From Acidobacteriota bacterium (lineage in GTDB: Bacteria; Acidobacteriota; Blastocatellia; Pyrinomonadales; Pyrinomonadaceae), in assembly GCA_029777145.1 (NCBI GenBank), contig JAKOSS010000303.1, positions 1 to 12,954 on the forward strand: a stretch of DNA of 12,954 nucleotides, in the 5' to 3' direction. Shown one piece after another: positions 1 through 6,407 of the stretch. Both the position numbers and the translations under genes were made by a program. Position 1 is the first letter of the stretch, and each line of letters starts with the position of its first letter. The notes beneath the pieces are model-generated. The model saw nothing but the letters and a program-made list of their open reading frames with translations, was not told where the DNA came from and did no database searches.

Positions 1-539
1 ACCTCATGTTTTGCGACCGGCGGCTCGACGCCTCTCAGCATCAAAGCGGCCCTGAACAGCGCGGCGAAACTCGGCAAACTGCCCGACATGAGCTTCGCAA
101 GCCCGGCGACCGACGTTGACGCCGGAATGTAGCTCCGACGCAGCTGGATCAACCGGCTGCGCAATTCGTACTCGGTCTGGTGACGCAGGAAGGCGTCAGA
201 GATATTCAGCCCGGCGAGCACGTCCGAACCGTAGATGACCTTCCGCGCGCGCTCCATCTGGTGAAACTCGATCGGAAAAACGTCCGCCGCCGTCTGAAGT
301 TCATCGACCGTGAAATAGACCGGGACCGGATGACCGAGCCGCGTCCATTCGCGCATGCACGCGTGGGCGTTGCGCAGGTCGAGCGGCGTGATCTTCCTGA
401 GCGCGACGAGCAGGTTGAGATCCGATGCCTGCGGGACGAAATCGCCGGCCGCGGCGGATCCATACAGAACCACGCCCGCCAAATTCTCGCCGTGGGTCGT
501 TTTAAGGTCGTCAACGAATGCGTTAAGTTCGTTTTTCAT
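1..539 (-). CDS. Nucleotidyltransferase-fold protein, 3' end cut by window edge
   Basis: Translating the - strand from the ATG at 539-537 gives 179 open codons that run off the left edge. The N-terminal third has the pol-beta/MNT nucleotidyltransferase signature: a beta strand ending VVLYGS (Gly27-Ser28), then GDF (32-34) and SD (39-40) followed by LNLLV. In active family members the pattern is GS...DxD; here it reads D40-L-N42, so the second metal-binding Asp is Asn. From about residue 115 the sequence is predicted helical (an RSRLIQLRRSY stretch, later LFRAALMLRG), which would suit a HEPN-like or substrate-binding C-terminal domain. The substrate cannot be told. There is no Shine-Dalgarno sequence before the ATG; the heptamer repeats end only 4 bases upstream. 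The gene lies 147 bases after the TPM gene on the same strand, so read-through transcription is possible. The fold is fairly sure, the activity is not. Confidence 0.75.
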   Translation of the reverse strand, partial: MKNELNAFVDDLKTTHGENLAGVVLYGSAAAGDFVPQASDLNLLVALRKITPLDLRNAHACMREWTRLGHPVPVYFTVDELQTAADVFPIEFHQMERARKVIYGSDVLAGLNISDAFLRHQTEYELRSRLIQLRRSYIPASTSVAGLAKLMSGSLPSFAALFRAALMLRGVEPPVAKHE

Positions 540-543
540 AATT

Positions 544-571
544 CAGTGGTCGGTGGCCAGTGGTCAGTGGT
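544..571. repeat. Four tandem heptamers, CAGTGGT type
   Basis: Four in-phase 7-mers read on the + strand: CAGTGGT, CGGTGGC, CAGTGGT, CAGTGGT. Rotated, the unit is GTGGTCA, one base from the TTGGTCA unit found after mraY at 9070-9104, so the two arrays look related. The block ends 4 bases before the ATG of the nucleotidyltransferase gene and occupies the place where its ribosome binding site would be expected. Confidence 0.85.
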
Positions 572-574
572 CAG

Positions 575-686
575 CGATCCCAAATGCCACATCCCAATTC
601 CCAAATGCCAAATCCCAAATCCGCATTCCCAAATCCCAATTCCCAAATGCGAAATCCCAAATCCGCATTCCCAAATCCCAAATGCG
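575..686. repeat. Sixteen tandem heptamers, AAATCCC type
   Basis: 112 bases divide exactly into sixteen 7-mers with no phase slip; the + strand consensus is AAATCCC, with variants such as AAATGCC, AATTCCC, CATTCCC and AAATCCG. A higher-order 42-base unit (six heptamers) is seen at 610-651 and repeats at 652-686 with one heptamer (AATTCCC) missing. In the sense of the flanking genes the unit reads GGGATTT. The array starts at the base directly after the TAA stop of the TPM gene. It has no spacer structure like a CRISPR and does not code for a plausible protein. Confidence 0.93.
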
Positions 687-1571
687 TTACCAGTCTCCTC
701 CGGAGCCGCCGCCGCCAAAATCGCCGCCACCGCCGAATCCGCCCCAGTCAGACGAAGAAGAGCTGCTGCCCCAGTCGCTCGAACTCCAGCTCGAGGACGA
801 ATCTGACGAACTTCCGCCGCTCGGGAAGAATACCCAACCGCCTCCTCCGGAACTGCCGCCTGAGCCGCCGCCCCAACGATTACGGTCATTCTTCGACTTT
901 CCGGATCGGCCGGGACGGCTGAAGATGATGACGAGAATGATGATCAGGATCACCGCGCAGCAGATCAGCGTCGAAAACGACACGCCGGGGACGATTCCCG
1001 TCGTCTTGCCGGACGGCGTCGGCGACGTGCCCGGACTAGCGCGGTTTTCGATCGTTCGGATGTACGCGTCGATCGTATCGCCGATCGCCTTGTCGTAATT
1101 CGCCTGGCGCAGCGACGGGACGAGATATTGCCGTTGAAGTTGTCCGACGACCCCGTCCGGAAGTTCGTCCTCAAGATCGCGGCTAACCTGCGTGTAGTAT
1201 TTGCGATCGTCGATCGCCAGAAAGAGAAGAGCTCCGGGATTGTCGTCAGCCTTCGAACCGATCTTCCAACCGCGCGCGACCGCGAGCGAGTATTCTTCGA
1301 TCGGGCGGCCGCCCGTCGTGCGGACGATGGCGACGGCCAGTTCGACCGACGGGTTCGTCTTGGCCTTGAAATCTTTGAGTTTGCGGTTGAGTTCGGACTT
1401 CGCCGATGCCGACAGGACGCCGGCGTAATCGTTCACCGGAGCCGTCGGAGGCGGCAGGGGCGAGCGGTCGATCGAGAACGGCTCGTCCGACTGGGCGATC
1501 GCCGAGAGCGCACATAACGCCAACAACGCAAGCGTTCCCAACACTTTCCAACTTAAGCGGCGGCTTTTCAT
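687..1571 (-). CDS. Secreted TPM-domain protein with Gly/Ser-rich tail
   Basis: 294 residues. Residues 1-26 form a signal peptide (basic start, hydrophobic LGTLALLALCALS, likely cleavage after AIA). A TPM (YgcG-type) domain spans about 45-175, with the family's VNDYAGVLS opening, a GWKIG segment and ALLFLAIDDRKYYTQVSRDLED. A Pro/Ser/Thr linker follows, one transmembrane helix at about 200-218 (CCAVILIIILVIIF), then about 75 residues dominated by Gly, Ser, Asp and Trp. This is the usual layout for the family: domain outside the membrane, low-complexity tail after the helix. TPM proteins have been linked to photosystem II repair in plants and to envelope functions in bacteria; the exact role here is unknown. 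I chose the ATG at 1571 over the one at 1583 because GGAG lies 6 bases before it and a basic signal peptide starts there. The ZIP transporter lies 63 bases upstream on the same strand. Confidence 0.9.
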   Translation of the reverse strand: MKSRRLSWKVLGTLALLALCALSAIAQSDEPFSIDRSPLPPPTAPVNDYAGVLSASAKSELNRKLKDFKAKTNPSVELAVAIVRTTGGRPIEEYSLAVARGWKIGSKADDNPGALLFLAIDDRKYYTQVSRDLEDELPDGVVGQLQRQYLVPSLRQANYDKAIGDTIDAYIRTIENRASPGTSPTPSGKTTGIVPGVSFSTLICCAVILIIILVIIFSRPGRSGKSKNDRNRWGGGSGGSSGGGGWVFFPSGGSSSDSSSSWSSSDWGSSSSSSDWGGFGGGGDFGGGGSGGDW

Positions 1572-1577
1572 GTACGA

Positions 1578-1581
1578 CTCC
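1578..1581 (-). promoter_or_regulatory. Shine-Dalgarno site that sets the TPM gene start
   Basis: On the - strand GGAG is followed by 6 bases and then ATG at 1571-1569. The upstream in-frame ATG (1583-1581) overlaps this site and has no purine-rich motif of its own, so the downstream ATG is the better start. Confidence 0.6.
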
Positions 1582-1634
1582 ATTTTGCCAGAACCGCAAC
1601 GATTTACGAAAACCGGCCGTCATGGTTCGAAAAA

Positions 1635-2441
1635 TCAGTGTTCGAGGACCGAATGCAGAAGAAAGTGGAGTCCGATGAAGGCGGCGACGCCGGCGAAGAC
1701 CGACAACGAGATCAGCGGGTTCTTGCCCGCATGATGATTGACTTCAGGGATCAGATCGCTGGCGGCGACGTAAAGCGTGACGCCGCAGGCGAGCGGCAGC
1801 GCGTACGCGAGCGTGAAACCGAGATTCGCACCGATAAAGTAGAACGCGAGCAGCCCGGCGAGCGTCGTCAACCCGACGATCGTCGTAATGATCAGAACCT
1901 CGCGAAGTCCCTTTCCGGCGGCGAGCATCATCGACCCGATCGTGAAACCTTCCGGAAACTTGTGCAGGAACACCGCGACGAAGACGAGGATCCCGATCTT
2001 GTAGTCGAGCAGCGCGGCCGCCGAAATCGAAACGCCGTCGAAGAAGGTGTGGATCATCAGCCCGCCGATCGCCGTGTAGGCCGACGACGGTTTGATGTGA
2101 TGATCGGAATGCATCTCTTCCCCAAGGTGAAAATGCGGCGCGATCGTATGCTCGAAGAACTGGGTCAGTAGGTAGCCCGCCAAGAGAAGCGCCATCGGAA
2201 GATAAAGATTCTCGCCCGCAAGCGGGAGATTTTCCGGCGATTGCCACAGCCTGATCGTCTTCGGCAGAACTTCGATGAACGTCACCGACAACATGAAGCC
2301 CGCGCCGAGCGCCAGAATATAAGACAGTAGCCGCTTGTAATTGCGATGGATCTTCGACGGAAATAGGATCAGCCCGCCGGCGACATTGGCGACGGCGACG
2401 ATGATTCCGAAGACGAGAAGTTGGACGAACGAGGTCGACAT
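1635..2441 (-). CDS. ZIP-family divalent metal transporter
   Basis: 268 residues with about eight hydrophobic segments, as usual for ZIP permeases, which move zinc, iron or manganese into the cytoplasm. The two family signatures are present: helix 4 with H131-TFFDG and helix 5 with H160-KFPEG. A histidine-rich loop between helices 3 and 4 (about residues 98-115, seven His) fits metal binding. The metal cannot be assigned from sequence, and export or storage roles are known in relatives. The ATG at 2441 is preferred: the reading frame is open further upstream to a TTG at 2486, but that extension is a basic 15-residue stretch before the first membrane helix. No clear Shine-Dalgarno is seen. The gene diverges from the dcw cluster and leads the - strand group. 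Confidence 0.9.
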   Translation of the reverse strand: MSTSFVQLLVFGIIVAVANVAGGLILFPSKIHRNYKRLLSYILALGAGFMLSVTFIEVLPKTIRLWQSPENLPLAGENLYLPMALLLAGYLLTQFFEHTIAPHFHLGEEMHSDHHIKPSSAYTAIGGLMIHTFFDGVSISAAALLDYKIGILVFVAVFLHKFPEGFTIGSMMLAAGKGLREVLIITTIVGLTTLAGLLAFYFIGANLGFTLAYALPLACGVTLYVAASDLIPEVNHHAGKNPLISLSVFAGVAAFIGLHFLLHSVLEH

Positions 2442-2664
2442 CCGTTTGCGAATTCTAAACTTTAGCGCAATTGCCACCGATTGCAAAAAATACCCCGGCC
2501 GGCGTTGGTACCCGGGTTTCGCTCGGAGGTTCCGACCACAACATTTTGTGCCTTTGCCGGAGCCTGCTTGAAGTGGTTGTATGATGCCTCGGACGACCGC
2601 TGGACGGGCCCGTGAAATTGTTTAAGAATATCGGAAAAAATTAAGCACCTGTATAAGAATTCGC

Positions 2665-2694
2665 TTGACACTGTTCCGGAAAAGGCAGTAAACT
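2665..2694 (+). promoter_or_regulatory. Sigma70-like promoter for the dcw cluster
   Basis: A perfect -35 box TTGACA (2665-2670), an 18-base spacer and a -10 box TAAACT (2689-2694, four of six consensus bases) lie in A/T-rich DNA and point towards rsmH. Transcription would start near 2700 and give a leader of about 250 bases. This is the best promoter match I can see before the cluster. Confidence 0.6.
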
Positions 2695-2696
2695 GC
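2685..2696. promoter_or_regulatory. Palindrome over the -10 box, possible operator
   Basis: GCAGT and ACTGC are inverted around a central AA and cover the whole -10 element TAAACT. A dimeric repressor bound here would block the promoter. The arms are only 5 bp, so chance is possible. Confidence 0.35.
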
Positions 2697-2711
2697 TTGC
2701 ACTTAGGAGAA

Positions 2712-2744
2712 ATGTCCACGAAACAGTATTTGGACGGTCGGTAA
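2712..2744 (+). other. Possible 10-codon leader ORF
   Basis: About 12 bases after the expected transcription start an ATG begins a 10-codon frame (MSTKQYLDGR, then TAA). AGGAG lies only 2 bases before the ATG, too close for a normal ribosome site but near enough to note. No run of one amino acid suggests classical attenuation. It may be chance. Confidence 0.25.
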
Positions 2745-2795
2745 ACTACGAAACAATTCTTAAGCATTAAGCACTAGCCAAAGGCAAGAAGACAG

Positions 2796-2858
2796 TTACG
2801 CGGATCAGCAGATCGGACGGTCAGCAACGAGCTTTTTTACTACCCTTAGCCCGCGTAA
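2796..2858 (+). other. Foldable leader segment with an 8-bp closing stem
   Basis: TTACGCGG (2796-2803) is the exact reverse complement of CCGCGTAA (2851-2858). The enclosed 47 bases hold a small GATC-AGCA-GATC hairpin that competes for its first base, and a run of six T (2833-2838). It lies in the untranslated leader of the cluster. It matches no riboswitch or leader class I know, and no stable stem precedes the T run as in a normal terminator. Confidence 0.35.
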
Positions 2859-2892
2859 TCAACGACTAACTACAGTTCAATTTTCGGATTCA

Positions 2893-2907
2893 CCGGTCAA
2901 TGACCGG
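2893..2907. promoter_or_regulatory. Perfect 7-bp inverted repeat upstream of rsmH
   Basis: CCGGTCA (2893-2899) and TGACCGG (2901-2907) are inverted around a single base, 42 bases before the rsmH start. As DNA this looks like a dimer operator; as RNA it would give a CCGGT/ACCGG hairpin with a 5-base loop. Confidence 0.4.
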
Positions 2908-2949
2908 ACGGGATATTTGCGTCTCGAAAACAGAGAGAGTTCTTTGAAG

Positions 2950-3888
2950 ATGCCGCCGGGAGAAAACGAAAACCAGCACGTCTCGGTCCTGCTCGAAGAA
3001 ACGCTTCGATGGCTTGCCCCGAACGCGGGCGAGACGTTTGTCGACGCAACGCTCGGGCTCGGAGGACACAGCCGCGCGATTCTCGAAACCGACCCGACCA
3101 TAAATGTCATCGGCATCGACCAGGATCCGCAGGCGATCGCGATCGCCACCGAACGGCTCGCTGCTTTCGCCGGCCGGTTCACGGTCATTCAGGCCAACTT
3201 CGCCGACGTCAAACGTGTCGTGAAGCAGCCGGTCGACGGGATTCTCGCGGACCTCGGAGTTTCGTCGCTGCAGTTCGACAGTCCCGACCGCGGTTTCAGC
3301 TTCCGGTTCGACGCCCCGCTCGATATGCGGATGGATCCGGAATCGGATGACGAAACGGCCGCCGAATTGCTCGCGCGCCTTTCGGAAACCGAGATCGCGG
3401 ATCTGATCTACCGGCTTGGCGAGGAGCGCCAGTCACGAAGGATCGCCCGACGCATCGTCTGGAAACGTGAGATCGGCGAACCGGTGACGACGACCGCCGA
3501 ACTTGCCGAAACTGTCGAAAAGGCAATCGGACGCAAACCCAAGGACAAGATCCATCCGGCGACGCGGACCTTTCAGGCACTGAGGATCGCCGTTAACCGC
3601 GAACTTGAAGTACTCGAACAATTCCTGGCGGATGCCATCGATCTTTTGAAAACAAACGGACGCCTCGCTGTCATCACGTTCCACTCGCTCGAAGACAGGA
3701 TCGTGAAACAGGCGTTCCTCAAGTACTCGGGACGCTGCTCGTGCCCGCCGCGGCTTCCGCAATGTGTTTGCGGCGCGGTTCGCAAGGTCGAGATCCTGAC
3801 ACGAAAACCGGTGATCCCCGGCGACGTCGAGGTCGCTGAAAATCCTCGCGCCCGGAGCGCTAAGCTCCGCGTTTGCAAAAAGTTATAG
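2950..3888 (+). CDS. rsmH: 16S rRNA (cytosine-1402-N4)-methyltransferase
   Basis: 312 residues, the usual length of RsmH (MraW), which uses S-adenosylmethionine to methylate N4 of C1402 in 16S rRNA near the ribosomal P site. It has the family's HVSVLLEE opening (10-17), the SAM-binding VDATLGLGGHS (31-41), GIDQDP, the ADLGVSSLQFD segment, DRGFSFR, an HPATRTFQALRI stretch, the FHSLEDR motif and a cysteine cluster (CSC...CVC) near the C-terminus. I chose the ATG at 2950, which gives the normal N-terminus; a purine run, AGAGAGAG, ends 11 bases before it. In-frame TTG codons at 2917 and 2944 are possible but less likely. It is the first gene of the cluster here, and ftsL follows after 20 bases. 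Confidence 0.97.
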   Translation: MPPGENENQHVSVLLEETLRWLAPNAGETFVDATLGLGGHSRAILETDPTINVIGIDQDPQAIAIATERLAAFAGRFTVIQANFADVKRVVKQPVDGILADLGVSSLQFDSPDRGFSFRFDAPLDMRMDPESDDETAAELLARLSETEIADLIYRLGEERQSRRIARRIVWKREIGEPVTTTAELAETVEKAIGRKPKDKIHPATRTFQALRIAVNRELEVLEQFLADAIDLLKTNGRLAVITFHSLEDRIVKQAFLKYSGRCSCPPRLPQCVCGAVRKVEILTRKPVIPGDVEVAENPRARSAKLRVCKKL

Positions 3889-3893
3889 GAGTA

Positions 3894-3898
3894 AGGAG
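3894..3898 (+). promoter_or_regulatory. Shine-Dalgarno site that sets the ftsL start
   Basis: AGGAG lies 10 bases before GTG at 3909. It supports this GTG over a TTG at 3873, which would overlap rsmH and add 12 residues without a ribosome site. Confidence 0.5.
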
Positions 3899-3908
3899 TA
3901 AAAAGAGC

Positions 3909-4421
3909 GTGAACAAGAAACCCCAACCGAAAAGAAACAAACGACCGGCAGTTCGCCGTGAACGCGAACAGCTTCCCTGGAAATTCACGCTCGCGACGCT
4001 TCTCAGCGGCGCGGTCCTCGTTGCCGGCTTTCTCCTTGCCGCGAAGAATCATTTCACGTCGATCGACTACTGCATCAAGAACTCGGAACTCAAGAAGCAA
4101 CTGAGCGAACTTGAGACCGAAAAGCGGCGACTGATGCTCGCCCGCGAGACCGTTCTCGCACCGGGCGAGATCAAGAAGGCCGCCCGCCGACTCGGACTCG
4201 TCGAGATGACGGCGATGAACATCGAAGCGGTCGAACCGCAGGTGCCGCCGACGGTCGCGCCGAACAATCCGCTGATCCGCCGCACCGTCGATTCGAAGCC
4301 GGTCGAGAAACCGAAGACGGTGGTTTCGGAATCGCGTGAGCGCGTCGTTCCGCCCGCCCAGCGCGCTGCGGCGAACCCCGTCGAAACCCGCGCACGTCGC
4401 GTCTCGAAAACCGGTAACTAG
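3909..4421 (+). CDS. ftsL: FtsL-like cell division protein
   Basis: 170 residues with the layout of FtsL/DivIC proteins: a basic cytoplasmic N-terminus (1-25, ten or more Lys/Arg), one membrane helix (about 26-45), a heptad-like coiled coil (about 56-80, SELKKQLSELETEKRRLMLA), then an ARRLGL motif (92-97) typical of the family. FtsL pairs with FtsB/DivIC and activates FtsW and FtsI at the septum. Sequence conservation in the family is poor, so the call rests on topology and on its place between rsmH and ftsI. The C-terminal 65 residues are a Pro/Val/Arg-rich tail, longer than in many FtsL proteins. The GTG start gives the short basic N-terminus expected. Confidence 0.82.
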   Translation: MNKKPQPKRNKRPAVRREREQLPWKFTLATLLSGAVLVAGFLLAAKNHFTSIDYCIKNSELKKQLSELETEKRRLMLARETVLAPGEIKKAARRLGLVEMTAMNIEAVEPQVPPTVAPNNPLIRRTVDSKPVEKPKTVVSESRERVVPPAQRAAANPVETRARRVSKTGN

Positions 4422-4448
4422 AGCTTTCACAGCAAGATAGGTGCACGA

Positions 4449-6407
4449 ATGAGGAAACGGTCAACACGCAAAACAAAATCGAACCCTGCCCAGACGATCG
4501 TCACGCGTTTCGCGCTCGTGGTCGCCTTCTTCGTGCTCTGGATCGGCGGCATCGGTGTCCGGCTCGTTCATCTGCAGGTCACGCAACATGACGATCTGCT
4601 CAGCCGCGCACTCGATCAGCGCCGCGACACGGTGAAAGAAAAGCAGTTGCGCGGGACGATCTATGACCGTTCGAACCGGGCGCTCGCGATGAGCATCCGC
4701 GTCAAGACCCTCTATGCCGATCCGGCCGAAATTGAAGATATCGACGCCGCTTCGCGTGTGGTTGCGAAAGCGCTCAAAGTAAAGACTTCCGAGATCTCCG
4801 AGAAACTGAATTCCGCGCGCAAGGCCGGACGCCGTTACGTCGTTCTTGCCTCGAAACTCGAGGATGATGCGGTGCAAGGCGTCAACGAAGCGCTCGAGAA
4901 CAAGGAGATCAAAAAATCCGACGCGCCGCGCTTCGCCGGGCTCCATTGGACCGAAGAGCAGAAACGAAGCTATCCGAACAACACGCTCGCCGCGCACGTG
5001 CTCGGGTTCAGCAACGCCGAGGACGTCGGCGGCGCGGGCATCGAGCAATCGCAGGAACAGAATCTGCGCGGCGCGGTCATCAAGACCGTTCAGGATCATG
5101 ACCGACTCGGCCGCGTTTACGGCGAGACCGAGACCGAACAGCGCGAAGAGCCGAAGGACGTGCAGCTGACGCTCAGCTATTCGATTCAGTACAAAGCCGA
5201 ACAGGCGCTCGAGAAGGGCGTCAAGCGCGCGCAGGCCAAATCCGGCGCGGCGATCGTGCTCGATCCGCGCACCGGCGAGATCCTCGCGCTGGCGAACTAC
5301 CCGACGTTCGATCCGAACAAGTTCCGCGAATTCAAGGCCGAGCAATTCGTCAATCACGCCGTCCACGATTCGTATTCTCCCGGATCGGTTTTCAAACTGA
5401 TCACCTACAGCGCGGCGGTCAACGAGGGAACGATCGATCCGAACGGCTCGGTCAATTGCGGGAACGGCGTGCTCAAGATCCCGGGCCGCGAGATCGTCGA
5501 TCACCACTGCCGCGCGCAGCTGTCGTACGTCGACGCGATGGCCGTTTCGAGCAACATCGCGGCGATGAAAACCGCGACCTCGCTGGGCCGCGACAAGTTC
5601 CACTTTTACATGCAGCGATTCGGGTTCGGACAGTCGACCGGGATCGAGCTTCCGGCCGAGACGAACGGCATCCTGCGGGCCCCGAATTCATGGAGCGGCG
5701 ACAGTCTCGCGTCGATGAGTATCGGCTACGAAATTGGGGTTTCGGTGTTGCAAATGGCAACGGCTTTTGCGACGATAGCGAATGATGGAACCAAGGTTCA
5801 GCCGCACTTAATCAAGGAAATCAGAAAGGCCGACGGCAGCGTAATTTCCAGCCCCGAAATCAGGAAAACGCAAGTTGTAACAGCTGATACCGCCCGGGCG
5901 CTGAAGAAGATGCTGAGGCAGGTCGTTTTGACCGGAACCGGCAAGCGGGCGCAACTCAACGGGTATACGTCTGCGGGAAAGACCGGGACCGCTTGGAAGT
6001 ACGACGCGAAGCTGAAGAAGATCAACTCGAACAAGTACATCTCTTCGTTCATCGGCTTCGCTCCTCTCGAGAGCAATGGTGTCGTGATCGCGGTGGTTCT
6101 TGACGAGCCGCAGGTCGGGGCGCGTGACGGTGGACAGGTCGCGGCGCCGATCTTTCAGGAGATCGCCGAACAGATCCTGCCGGAGCTCAATATCGTGCCG
6201 GACGCAAACATCCGTCCCGGCGTTTACACGGCCGAAGAGATTCCGTCCGAACTCGATCCGGGCGATTCCAGCCCGAAGTCGGCGACCGTTCCGACGCGGG
6301 CTGTCGCGGAAAGAAAGGAGGAAGGCGAAAAGGATGACAAGGCGGCGCAGGTGAGCCGCGCGCCGCGGTCCGATTCGAAGGACAACACGCGAAAGAGAAA
6401 GACTTGA
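4449..6407 (+). CDS. ftsI: Class B penicillin-binding protein (septal transpeptidase)
   Basis: 652 residues. A basic N-terminus and one membrane anchor (about 20-40) precede the periplasmic dimerisation domain (RGTIYDRSNRALA at 68-80). The transpeptidase domain carries all three catalytic motifs: S313-VFK (nucleophile Ser313, Lys316), S367-S-N369 and K511-TG. It crosslinks glycan made by FtsW during septation. Between about 205 and 230 is the usual short linker with a DHDRLGRVYGE segment. The last 70 residues are charged and low-complexity (many Glu, Lys, Arg, Asp) and lie outside the enzyme core. The start ATG has AGGTG 5 bases upstream. The TGA stop shares bases with the TTG start of murF. 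Codons from about 5731 to 5890 are poorer in G/C than the rest of the gene. The gene order favours FtsI over an elongation PBP2. Confidence 0.95.
   Translation: MRKRSTRKTKSNPAQTIVTRFALVVAFFVLWIGGIGVRLVHLQVTQHDDLLSRALDQRRDTVKEKQLRGTIYDRSNRALAMSIRVKTLYADPAEIEDIDAASRVVAKALKVKTSEISEKLNSARKAGRRYVVLASKLEDDAVQGVNEALENKEIKKSDAPRFAGLHWTEEQKRSYPNNTLAAHVLGFSNAEDVGGAGIEQSQEQNLRGAVIKTVQDHDRLGRVYGETETEQREEPKDVQLTLSYSIQYKAEQALEKGVKRAQAKSGAAIVLDPRTGEILALANYPTFDPNKFREFKAEQFVNHAVHDSYSPGSVFKLITYSAAVNEGTIDPNGSVNCGNGVLKIPGREIVDHHCRAQLSYVDAMAVSSNIAAMKTATSLGRDKFHFYMQRFGFGQSTGIELPAETNGILRAPNSWSGDSLASMSIGYEIGVSVLQMATAFATIANDGTKVQPHLIKEIRKADGSVISSPEIRKTQVVTADTARALKKMLRQVVLTGTGKRAQLNGYTSAGKTGTAWKYDAKLKKINSNKYISSFIGFAPLESNGVVIAVVLDEPQVGARDGGQVAAPIFQEIAEQILPELNIVPDANIRPGVYTAEEIPSELDPGDSSPKSATVPTRAVAERKEEGEKDDKAAQVSRAPRSDSKDNTRKRKT

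Larger units (their letters stand above)
2442..2949. other. 508-base divergent intergenic region, the slot where mraZ often lies
   Basis: No protein gene can be supported here. The part next to the ZIP gene (to about 2610) is mixed in composition and shows nothing clear. The part from about 2610 to 2885 is richer in A/T than the genes around it and contains the rightward promoter, palindromes, repeated TTAAGCA words and foldable segments listed separately. I looked for MraZ-type tandem TGGG boxes and saw none. Confidence 0.7.

Noticed and set aside
575..686. CRISPR array
   Set aside because: The 7-base units are contiguous, with no spacers and no cas genes.
355..1098. A 247-residue + strand frame crossing the heptamer array
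   Set aside because: It is antisense to the nucleotidyltransferase and TPM genes, and its proline/serine-rich sequence comes from the repeats.
2452..2486. Promoter for the ZIP gene (TTGCAA and TAGAAT on the - strand)
   Set aside because: The spacer would be 23 bases, too long, so I could not support it.
2462..2767. A 101-residue open frame on the - strand in the divergent intergenic region
   Set aside because: No ribosome site, no domain, atypical composition, and it overlaps the promoter elements for rsmH.
2831..2838. Intrinsic terminator at the T6 run in the dcw leader
   Set aside because: No stable stem of more than about 3 bp lies directly in front of the T run.
2917..2949. Upstream TTG start for rsmH at 2917
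   Set aside because: It adds 11 residues not typical of RsmH; the ATG at 2950 gives the normal N-terminus.
3853..3869. Terminator hairpin CGGAGC/GCTCCG at the end of rsmH
   Set aside because: Only a weak GTTT follows and it lies inside coding sequence just before ftsL; more likely a by-product of codons.
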